A stretch of DNA of 6,027 nucleotides from an archaeon (lineage in GTDB: Archaea > Micrarchaeota > Micrarchaeia > Anstonellales > Bilamarchaeaceae): positions 1-6,027 of the forward strand of contig JAGVPF010000078.1 in assembly GCA_020052325.1 (NCBI GenBank). Direction: 5' to 3'. Numbering within the stretch: position 1 is the first letter of the stretch; the number at the start of each line of letters is the position of its first letter. The position numbers and the translations under genes were made by a program. The notes under the pieces were generated by a model. The model was given only the letters and a program-made list of their open reading frames with translations. It searched no databases and had not been told where the DNA came from. This document shows positions 1 through 3,837 of this stretch, piece by piece.

Positions 1-531
1 GCAAAAGTCGAGGGTTGGTTCTCGTTCACTACGGATACGCCGGATTTCTGGCGCAGGCAGCATGCCGATTACCCGACGCACGGGGGCCGGTTCACCGGCA
101 AGCCCGCGTATTTCAGGCATATCATCAGCGCGACACAGGGGTTGCTGCAGAAGCTGGGGACCAAGCTCGCGGATTACGACTATGTCGTGTTCCACCAGCC
201 AAACGGCAAGTTCCCCCTCGAAGCGGCCAAGAAGCTCGGGATTCCTCCCGAAAAGCTCAAGGCCGGCCTGTTAACGCCGATTGTCGGGAACACCTATTCG
301 GGCGCAACCCCGCTCGGCCTCAGCGCGGTGCTTGACGAGGCGAAGCCGGGCGCGAGGATTCTCATGACCTCGTTCGGTTCGGGAGCCGGAAGCGACTCGT
401 TCTCGATTGTCGTGACCGACCGGATTGAAGCGGCGAGGGACAAGGCGCCGAAAACGAAGGACTACATCGCGAAGAAGAAGTACATCGATTACGCGACTTA
501 CATAAAATACAGGAGAAAAATAAAATTGTAG
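1..531 (+). CDS. Hydroxymethylglutaryl-CoA synthase, archaeal type (C-terminal part; 5' end outside window)
   Basis: The reading frame is open from base 1 to the TAG at 529-531, giving 176 visible residues; the N-terminal part of the enzyme lies upstream of the window. HMG-CoA synthase condenses acetyl-CoA with acetoacetyl-CoA to make HMG-CoA, an early step of the mevalonate route to archaeal isoprenoid lipids. The visible part carries the family's C-terminal half of the thiolase fold: the FHQPNGKFP block with the presumed catalytic His at fragment residue 65, the [20 protein letters not shown] block, and the glycine-rich FGSGAGSD loop at 125-132. A Lys/Tyr-rich tail ends the protein, as is common in archaeal members. 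In many archaea this gene is followed by a thiolase and a DUF35 gene; neither follows here, where a repeat tract begins instead. Family assignment is firm from these motifs; the internal ATG at 142 is not the true start. Confidence 0.93.
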   Translation, partial: AKVEGWFSFTTDTPDFWRRQHADYPTHGGRFTGKPAYFRHIISATQGLLQKLGTKLADYDYVVFHQPNGKFPLEAAKKLGIPPEKLKAGLLTPIVGNTYSGATPLGLSAVLDEAKPGARILMTSFGSGAGSDSFSIVVTDRIEAARDKAPKTKDYIAKKKYIDYATYIKYRRKIKL

Positions 532-548
532 GGCGATCAGGCGGATTC

Positions 549-592
549 AATTGGGCTGTAGTGAAATCGCTGCGGCGCTCAGCCACTTCTTT
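549..592. repeat. Degenerate partial repeat unit next to the HMG-CoA synthase gene
   Basis: The bases CAATTGGGCTGTAGTG at 549-564 resemble the unit link AAATTGGGCCTGTCGTGG, and the stretch ends in the same GCCACTTCTTTCCC that opens the perfect copies. About a dozen extra bases sit between. I read this as a decayed edge of the array; its core, which would lie to the left, has been lost or never existed. Confidence 0.55.
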
Positions 593-754
593 CCCAATTT
601 CCATGAGGCATGGCTTCTGCTGGCATTGGTTTAAAGAAAGGAAAATTGGGCCTGTCGTGGCTTGCCGCCACTTCTTTCCCAATTTCCATGAGGCATGGCT
701 TCTGCTGGCATTGGTTTAAAGAAAGGAAAATTGGGCCTGTCGTGGCTTGCCGCC
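582..754. repeat. Two tandem copies of an 85-bp direct repeat
   Basis: Bases 582-669 recur at 667-754, a period of 85 bp, with no mismatch that I can see. Each unit contains the 62-nt core (593-654 and 678-739) plus a link that reads, on the minus strand, as a small hairpin GTGGC-GGCAA-GCCAC followed by GA and CAGGCCCA. Perfect identity suggests a recent tandem duplication or active homogenisation. The core is flanked by near-perfect terminal inverted repeats, CCCAATTT and AAATTGGG. Confidence 0.92.
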
Positions 755-816
755 AATTCTCGCACTTGTTCGGCAATCCGAACAAGGCGCACCATGTTCT
801 ACGGAACATGGTTGTG

Positions 817-878
817 CCCAATTTCCATGAGGCATGGCTTCTGCTGGCATTGGTTTAAAGAAAGGAAAATTGGGCCTG
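817..878. repeat. Third identical copy of the 62-nt repeat core, overlapping the tRNA-Ile 3' end
   Basis: This core is identical to 593-654 and 678-739 but has a different left flank (the double-hairpin spacer 765-812). On its right the last eight bases, 871-878, are the 3' terminus of tRNA-Ile read on the minus strand (CAGGCCCA). The minus-strand sequence just past the tRNA is T-rich (ATTTTCCTTTCTTT), which could also act as the archaeal transcription terminator of the tRNA. Confidence 0.9.
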
Positions 879-884
879 CGGAGA

Positions 885-927
885 GCCGCAGGATTCCTGG
901 TTATGAATAAATCAACCAGGAGAACCT
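885..927 (-). other. Putative second T-loop intron of tRNA-Ile (about 43 nt, position 59/60)
   Basis: It lies between AAA (930-928) and TCTCCG (884-879). The interior forms an 8-bp stem TCCTGGTT (921-914) with AACCAGGA (902-895), extended by AGG (927-925) with CCT (892-890). At the 3' splice site CTGCGG can pair with CCGCAG across the junction, competing with the tRNA acceptor fold. Confidence 0.5.
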
Positions 928-930
928 TTT

Positions 931-1046
931 GAATTCCGTTCCGCCGTTATAGCGACCCGGTTTTGGGCCGCCTTTTCCTAAACAACAAAGAACGATGGTT
1001 CGTTCTTTGTGCCCCATTGTTCGAATCGTCGAACAATGTGGAGGCG
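931..1046 (-). other. Putative T-loop intron of tRNA-Ile (about 116 nt, position 53/54 to 56/57)
   Basis: TTC occurs at both proposed edges (1049-1047 and 933-931), so the exact cut can slide over three bases without changing the product. The edges are held together by an 8-bp helix, GTTCCGCC (1050-1043) with GGCGGAAC (945-938). Inside are two tandem perfect hairpins: 985-995 with 1000-1010 (11 bp, TGGT loop) and 1015-1024 with 1029-1038 (10 bp, ATCG loop). No open reading frame or homing-endonuclease motif is present. Confidence 0.5.
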
Positions 1047-1065
1047 GAACTCCGGACCTACGGCT

Positions 1066-1110
1066 TTCATAGGCACTCAGTCGTATAGACAACTGTGCTA
1101 GAACGTGTCG
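1066..1110 (-). other. Canonical 37/38 intron of tRNA-Ile (about 45 nt)
   Basis: The intron separates A37 (base 1111) from A38 (base 1065). Removing it gives the anticodon loop CTTATAA closed by ACGGT/GCCGT (one U-G pair). The interior can pair TAGCACAGT with ACTGAGTGCCTA, allowing small bulges. Boundaries rest on the canonical position and the loop length, not on a verified bulge-helix-bulge fold. Confidence 0.7.
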
Positions 1111-1173
1111 TATAAGACCGTCGCTCTAACCGAGCTGAGCTACAGGCCCAATCTATGACACGTTGCCGAATAA

Positions 1174-1184
1174 CTTTTATAAAG
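1174..1184 (-). promoter_or_regulatory. TATA box for tRNA-Ile
   Basis: The minus strand reads CTTTATAAAAG, centred about 30 nt upstream of the tRNA 5' end at 1149. This is the expected archaeal TATA distance for a transcript starting at or just before the tRNA. It sits in the 38-nt gap after the upstream gene's stop. Confidence 0.8.
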
Positions 1185-1187
1185 CAA

Positions 1188-1658
1188 TCAGAAAAAACTC
1201 TCGGGGATTATGGCGTGCGCAAAGATGGGATTGAGGTCTGTCTGAATCGTGTACCCGAAAACGAAGGGGTGCTCGCCGCACTGTAATAGTATCTGGTCGC
1301 GCCCTACGATGATTGGGCTGAACCCGCGTTTTACATCCGTCAGGAAGAATCCTTCTGGGTGGTGCATGTGCACGAGTTCCATGCCCGGGATGAAATGGAC
1401 TCCGGACAGCCACATACCGCGCAAGTTGCATTTTACATGCTGCGCCGCCCCCTCAATCTTGGCAATAAGGCGCTCTGAGTATACAACGCTCTCCTTGTTG
1501 GGCGGATAAATCCGGTCCCCGCCTTCAGTGTGGAATGCGCGGAATGCCAGCTTCGCCTCGTTCCTCCATGGGCCGTCCCCCCTCTTGAAGGACTCGGACA
1601 GAAGGGTTCTCGTCATCTCGCGAGTCCTAGACTGGGGGGAGTGTGAAACATGTGTCAT
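1188..1658 (-). CDS. Unrecognised 156-residue protein
   Basis: I do not recognise this protein. The frame stays open much further upstream (to 2039), but that part is antisense to folD, so I place the start at the ATG 1658-1656, about 28 nt from a TATA box, giving a leaderless message; the next in-frame ATG (1616-1614) is the alternative and would give 142 residues. The first 30 residues are Ser/Thr/Arg-rich. From about residue 45 the protein looks like a compact alpha/beta domain with alternating hydrophobic strands, and a conspicuous HMHHP segment at 97-101 followed by GFFLTD. Cysteines are at 77 and 127. There is no signal peptide or membrane segment. The HMHHP...TD stretch faintly recalls a JAMM/MPN metalloprotease site, but its spacing is wrong. 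It is divergent from folD and lies 38 nt upstream of tRNA-Ile on the same strand. Confidence 0.7.
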   Translation of the reverse strand: MTHVSHSPQSRTREMTRTLLSESFKRGDGPWRNEAKLAFRAFHTEGGDRIYPPNKESVVYSERLIAKIEGAAQHVKCNLRGMWLSGVHFIPGMELVHMHHPEGFFLTDVKRGFSPIIVGRDQILLQCGEHPFVFGYTIQTDLNPIFAHAIIPESFF

Positions 1659-1680
1659 ATTCTGGAGTATGGGGGGTAAC

Positions 1681-1690
1681 GTTATAAAAA
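1681..1690 (-). promoter_or_regulatory. TATA box for the 156-residue gene
   Basis: The minus strand reads TTTTTATAAC, about 28 nt upstream of the ATG at 1658. The spacing predicts a leaderless transcript and supports that start over the internal ATG at 1616. Confidence 0.65.
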
Positions 1691-1709
1691 TGGTATCCCA
1701 GCCATGCCG

Positions 1710-1720
1710 TTTTAAATTAA
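1710..1720 (+). promoter_or_regulatory. TATA box for folD
   Basis: TTTTAAATTAA lies about 27 nt upstream of the ATG at 1741, the distance expected for a leaderless archaeal transcript. It is separated by about 20 bp from the oppositely directed TATA box of the neighbouring gene, so the two divergent promoters are back to back. Confidence 0.7.
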
Positions 1721-1740
1721 TAGTCGGGCAAATCATTTTC

Positions 1741-2574
1741 ATGTACACGACCCTCTCAGGCAGGGAACCTGCTTCGGGCATCATCGAGAACGCGAAGCAT
1801 ATCGTCAAGACCATGAAGCGGGCGCCGCACCTGGCCATCATCCTCATGGGGAATGATTCAGCTTCCGAACTGTATGTCCGCAAAAAAATCCAGAAGGCCG
1901 AATCCATCGGAATGCTTGCCACGTTGTTCCGGCTTGATGGAAACGCGAGCGAATCCGAACTGCTCGGGCTTGTGAAAAGGCTGAACATGGACACATCCAT
2001 CGACGGGTTCATCGTACAGTCTCCGCTGCCGAAACACATAGACTATCCGCGCGTAGTCGAGGCGATAGACCCGGGGAAAGACGTGGACGGCTGGACATCG
2101 ACCAACATGGGCAGGATGTTCCTCGGGATATCCGAAACGTTCATGCCGGCGACGCCGATGGGCATCATCAAGATGCTCGACTACTACAAGGTCGATATTG
2201 CCGGGAAGGATGTCACGATCATTGGAAGGGGGAACGTGGTCGGTAAGCCTCTCGCGTTCATGCTTCTTGAGCGCAGCGCGACGATTACAATCTGCCACTC
2301 CAGGACAGGAAACCTTGCCGAGCATACGAAAAAAGCGGACATCCTGATTTCCGCAGCGGGAAAGCCCCACCTGGTAAAGGCGGACATGGTCAGGGAAGGC
2401 GCTTATGTCATCGATGTCGGCACCGGGAACATCGGCGGCAAGACGGTCGGGGATGTCGATTTCGAGAACGTGATAAAGAAGGCGCATTGCAGCCCGGTTC
2501 CCGGAGGGGTGGGGCCGATGACGGTGGCCATGCTGATAAGCAATGTAATCGAAGCCGCATTGAGAAGGCTATGA
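1741..2574 (+). CDS. folD: Bifunctional methylenetetrahydrofolate dehydrogenase / methenyltetrahydrofolate cyclohydrolase FolD
   Basis: FolD oxidises 5,10-methylene-tetrahydrofolate to methenyl-tetrahydrofolate with NAD(P)+ and hydrolyses that to 10-formyl-tetrahydrofolate in the cytoplasm, feeding purine synthesis and other one-carbon reactions. The 277-residue product has normal family length. The N-terminal catalytic domain has YVRKK at 45-49 (catalytic Tyr45, Lys49), DGFIVQSPLP at 88-97 (Gln93) and DVDG at 114-117. The Rossmann domain has PATPMGIIKML at 136-146, IIGRGNVVGKP at 160-170, CHSRTGNL at 185-192 and the C-terminal PVPGGVGPMTVAM. A Gly replaces the Ser usual after GR in the dinucleotide loop. 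I chose the ATG at 1741 because a TATA box sits 27 nt upstream and because Tyr45 then falls near its usual position; frames upstream (ATG 1528, ATG 1690) run through the divergent gene and promoters. It ends overlapping the convergent gene by 6 nt. Folate enzymes like this are patchily distributed in archaea, so transfer is possible. Confidence 0.95.
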   Translation: MYTTLSGREPASGIIENAKHIVKTMKRAPHLAIILMGNDSASELYVRKKIQKAESIGMLATLFRLDGNASESELLGLVKRLNMDTSIDGFIVQSPLPKHIDYPRVVEAIDPGKDVDGWTSTNMGRMFLGISETFMPATPMGIIKMLDYYKVDIAGKDVTIIGRGNVVGKPLAFMLLERSATITICHSRTGNLAEHTKKADILISAAGKPHLVKADMVREGAYVIDVGTGNIGGKTVGDVDFENVIKKAHCSPVPGGVGPMTVAMLISNVIEAALRRL

Positions 2575-3330
2575 GCCGGGAAATGTGCGGTTAATCTCTT
2601 CCACGCGGCGGAAAAGCATCTTGTGGACCCCTGAACCGTATTGCATCGCCTTCTTTTTCCTTCCTATGACGATGGCCGGAACCCCGAGCAATTTGGCGGC
2701 TTCGCGGAGGATGCCCTTTTTCAGCGTCCGGTCGTCCATCCGCTCCTCGATTGGAACCGAGAACATCATGCTGGCAAGCTCCTTGTTGTAGAATGGGAAA
2801 CGGGAATCCAGCCCGGACGAGCGGCACACCTTCTTGACATAGGCCAGATCACGCTGGGGGAGGGTCCGGAATTCTTCGCGCAGGAGCGCATCTACATCCT
2901 TGCCCTCGTCTCTGCAGACATAGTAGCGCTCATAACCCGCGAAAAGCTCTTCGGCGGCCGAGCCGAAAAGCATGACCTTGTGGCCTTTTTCGGCCGCCGC
3001 TTCAGCGACGCAATGCACGGGCACGAGTATCTCGACCTTGAGGAAATCCATCGGAAGGAGGGAATGGCAGCGCGCATATGCGGACATCGCCTTTTCCTCG
3101 TCTATCTTAACCACGGTCAGCGGCAGGCCGAGCGCGGATGCGGCCTTGTCCGCATATTCGATATCCTCGCTCCCCTCGACGCCGGCCGTGAACAGTTCCA
3201 CATCCGCATGCTTGCGCGCGATTGAGGCGATTACGGTGGAGTCCAGGCCTCCGGAGAATGAAACTGCGACCCGGTCCTCAAGAGCCTGCTCGACAGCACG
3301 GCTGATAAGCTCGGACAGAGGCAGAATCAT
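2569..3330 (-). CDS. Stand-alone asparagine-synthetase-type PP-loop amidotransferase domain
   Basis: The 253-residue protein matches only the synthetase half of AsnB-type asparagine synthetase, which adenylates the aspartate side chain with ATP before ammonia attack. Visible motifs: PP-loop SFSGGLDS at 24-31, TAGVEGSEDIEYA at 48-60 for the ATP/substrate region, FGSAAEELFAGYERYY at 122-137 (the GxGaDElfxGY motif), DSRFPFYN at 175-182, and the basic RKKKAMQYGSG at 224-234. The N-terminal class II glutaminase domain, with its catalytic Cys at position 2, is absent. The protein therefore either uses free ammonia, borrows a glutaminase, or acts on another carboxylate. The start at 3330 is supported by a TATA element 26 nt upstream and no leader. 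The gene converges with folD (6-nt overlap) and diverges from tRNA-Arg. The family call is firm; the substrate is not. Confidence 0.85.
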   Translation of the reverse strand: MILPLSELISRAVEQALEDRVAVSFSGGLDSTVIASIARKHADVELFTAGVEGSEDIEYADKAASALGLPLTVVKIDEEKAMSAYARCHSLLPMDFLKVEILVPVHCVAEAAAEKGHKVMLFGSAAEELFAGYERYYVCRDEGKDVDALLREEFRTLPQRDLAYVKKVCRSSGLDSRFPFYNKELASMMFSVPIEERMDDRTLKKGILREAAKLLGVPAIVIGRKKKAMQYGSGVHKMLFRRVEEINRTFPGS

Positions 3331-3352
3331 GGGTAAAGGATGCTGAAAACGG

Positions 3353-3360
3353 TTTTTAAA
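3353..3360. promoter_or_regulatory. Shared self-complementary TATA element for the PP-loop gene (-) and tRNA-Arg (+)
   Basis: TTTTTAAA on the plus strand reads TTTAAAAA on the minus strand. It is centred about 30 nt upstream of the tRNA-Arg 5' end (3387) and about 26 nt upstream of the ATG at 3330. I find no other good TATA candidate between the two genes, so one element may serve both directions. Confidence 0.6.
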
Positions 3361-3405
3361 TTCATGCGCGCATTCTCATAATCAGTGGGCTCGTAGCTCA
3401 GCTTG

Positions 3406-3446
3406 CCGGTTCTGAAAGCCTCGTCTTTCAGGTACGGCCTGAAATG
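3406..3446 (+). other. D-loop intron of tRNA-Arg (about 41 nt, non-canonical)
   Basis: Its removal restores the 10-nt D-loop AGCTTGGATA; because TG precedes both edges the boundaries can shift to 3404-3444. Two hairpins compete inside: CTGAAAG (3412-3418) with CTTTCAG (3425-3431), stackable on GCCG/CGGC (3405-3408/3435-3438), versus TTTCAGG (3426-3432) with CCTGAAA (3438-3444). The second abuts the 3' splice site. Confidence 0.75.
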
Positions 3447-3466
3447 GATAGAGCGACGCTCTCCTA

Positions 3467-3518
3467 ATTAGTAAAAATAACTGCCCGTTTTTGGGCACCT
3501 TTTTACTAAAAAGGTGCA
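3467..3518 (+). other. Canonical 37/38 intron of tRNA-Arg (about 52 nt)
   Basis: The intron lies between A37 (3466) and A38 (3519). Two perfect 10-bp hairpins compete: TTAGTAAAAA (3468-3477) with TTTTTACTAA (3500-3509), which encloses GCCC/GGGC (3483-3486/3493-3496), versus GCACCTTTTT (3495-3504) with AAAAAGGTGC (3508-3517) around an ACT loop. They share the TTTTT at 3500-3504 so cannot coexist. Confidence 0.8.
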
Positions 3519-3576
3519 AGGCGAAGGTCGTGAGTTCAAATCTCACCGGGCCCGTGAATGTATCAGTAGCAATGTA

Positions 3577-3620
3577 GGGCCGGGTGCACGAGATTGAAAA
3601 TCTCGAACGCACCGGGCCCG
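3577..3620 (+). repeat. Minihelix-like hairpin repeating the tRNA-Arg 3' end
   Basis: GGGCCGGGTGC (3577-3587) pairs with GCACCGGGCCC (3609-3619) with one mismatch, and inside it CGAGATT (3589-3595) pairs with AATCTCG (3599-3605) around GAA. The right arm copies the last 17 bases of the tRNA (3538-3554), split by a 6-base insert GAACGC, and ends in the same unpaired G. The arrangement resembles an acceptor stem stacked on an arm. Confidence 0.75.
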
Positions 3621-3672
3621 AATCCCTTTTTTTCACCCCCGTCCCGCCCCAGCCTTGCTTAGGGGATTCGGG
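3617..3672. repeat. Perfect 10-bp inverted repeat spanning the tRNA-Arg terminator
   Basis: CCCGAATCCC at 3617-3626 pairs with GGGATTCGGG at 3663-3672. The left arm overlaps the end of the duplicated tRNA terminus. The 36-base spacer holds the T-run and a C-rich stretch. Confidence 0.7.
3627..3633 (+). terminator. T-run terminator after tRNA-Arg and its 3' hairpin
   Basis: Seven consecutive T bases directly follow the minihelix-like hairpin. Runs of T are sufficient to end transcription by archaeal RNA polymerase. Its position implies that the primary tRNA-Arg transcript includes the hairpin. Confidence 0.6.
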
Positions 3673-3678
3673 AGGGAA

Positions 3679-3747
3679 GTGAAATCCGAAGGATTTCACG
3701 ATTGGCCCGTTTTCGCCCATTGATTTTCCCTTTCGGGAAAATGGGCG
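3679..3747. repeat. Two adjacent strong hairpins in the spacer before the PHP-type gene
   Basis: GTGAAATCC (3679-3687) pairs with GGATTTCAC (3691-3699) around GAA. Then ATTTTCCC (3723-3730) pairs with GGGAAAAT (3735-3742), extended by CGCCC (3714-3718) with GGGCG (3743-3747) across a 4-base bulge. They belong to the same hairpin-rich style as the flanks of tRNA-Ile. The rest of 3748-3795 shows nothing I can name. Confidence 0.75.
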
Positions 3748-3797
3748 ACGTTTTACTCAGCCTGGCATTAGCCCTAATTTCCGGGCTTCCAACCCCA

Positions 3798-3804
3798 TTA
3801 TAAA
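3798..3804 (+). promoter_or_regulatory. TATA box for the PHP-type gene
   Basis: TTATAAA lies about 37 nt upstream of the ATG at 3838, predicting a short leader of roughly 10-12 nt. GGGTG at 3828-3832, five bases before the ATG, can serve as a Shine-Dalgarno site in that leader. Confidence 0.65.
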
Positions 3805-3837
3805 CACTTTTACACACAATAGTATACGGGTGGGAGA

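Larger units (their letters stand above)
532..870. repeat. Hairpin- and repeat-rich intergenic tract between HMG-CoA synthase and tRNA-Ile
   Basis: No convincing protein gene lies here; short open frames running through it simply translate the repeats. The tract holds one degenerate and three perfect copies of a repeat (listed separately) plus two tandem 9-bp hairpins: 765-773 pairs with 778-786 around a CAAT loop, and 791-799 pairs with 804-812 around a TACG loop. Read on the minus strand it is the 3' flank of the tRNA-Ile gene, and every perfect repeat core begins with that tRNA's 3'-terminal sequence CAGGCCCA. Confidence 0.85.
871..1149 (-). tRNA. tRNA-Ile with anticodon UAU, interrupted by apparently three introns
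   Basis: Read on the minus strand, the 5' part (1149-1111) gives acceptor GGGCCTG, D-stem GCTC/GAGC with loop AGCTCGGTTA, anticodon-stem ACGGT and loop start CTTATA. After an intron, 1065-1047 gives AGCCGT, variable loop AGGTC, T-stem CGGAG and TTC. The only matching 3' end is CTCCG-CAGGCCC-A at 883-871, which pairs fully with the 5' T-stem and acceptor. Joining these leaves the T-loop short of its R57-A58-N59 bases; these are supplied by TTCAAA at 933-928, which implies two introns in the T-loop. The assembled molecule is 75 nt with T-loop TTCAAAT, the same as the tRNA-Arg in this window, and discriminator A as expected for Ile. CCA is not encoded. The 5' half and canonical intron are strong; the T-loop micro-exon is inference. 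UAU is an uncommon anticodon in archaea, where AUA is usually read by a modified CAU tRNA. Confidence 0.72.
3387..3554 (+). tRNA. tRNA-Arg with anticodon CCU, interrupted by two introns
   Basis: Exons 3387-3405, 3447-3466 and 3519-3554 join to a 75-nt tRNA. Acceptor GGGCTCG pairs with CGGGCCC (one U-G), the D-stem is GCTC/GAGC with loop AGCTTGGATA, the anticodon loop is CTCCTAA, the variable loop is AGGTC, and the T-arm is GTGAG-TTCAAAT-CTCAC. The anticodon CCU reads AGG. A20 in the D-loop and discriminator G73 fit arginine tRNAs. The anticodon stem pairs at four of five positions; A27 faces A43, which is a small oddity. CCA is not encoded. One intron sits in the D-loop, a non-canonical site, and one at the canonical 37/38 position. 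A TATA element lies about 30 nt upstream and a T-run terminator follows. Identity of the tRNA is firm; the D-loop intron edges can slide by up to two bases. Confidence 0.88.

Noticed and set aside
582..878. CRISPR array
   Set aside because: Only three cores, spacings of 23 and 77 bases between cores, the first of which is part of the duplicated unit, and no cas genes; the cores match a tRNA end instead.
579..910. Short proteins encoded in both directions across the repeat tract
   Set aside because: They contain internally repeated peptides only because they translate the repeated DNA, and they lack start signals; the tract is better read as non-coding.
1015..1038. T-loop-like GTTCGAATC on the plus strand suggesting another tRNA
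   Set aside because: It is part of a perfect 10-bp hairpin with a 4-base loop; no acceptor, D-arm or anticodon arm can be built around it.
931..1046. Homing endonuclease or box C/D guide RNA in the large tRNA-Ile intron
   Set aside because: There is no LAGLIDADG-type frame and no paired C (RUGAUGA) and D (CUGA) boxes; the interior is mostly hairpins.
1528..1740. Longer FolD start at 1528 or 1690
   Set aside because: These residues have no FolD similarity, overlap the divergent gene or both promoters, and the catalytic Tyr/Lys spacing fits a start at 1741.
1659..2039. Upstream extension of the small minus-strand gene to an ATG at 2039 (283 residues)
   Set aside because: The extension is exactly antisense to the well-conserved N-terminal half of FolD and to its promoter; the TATA box at 1681-1690 supports the start at 1658.
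3538..3620. Integrated mobile element with att sites at tRNA-Arg
   Set aside because: The duplicated ends are only 66 bp apart and enclose no integrase or cargo; at most this is a scar, so it is reported as a repeat, not an element.
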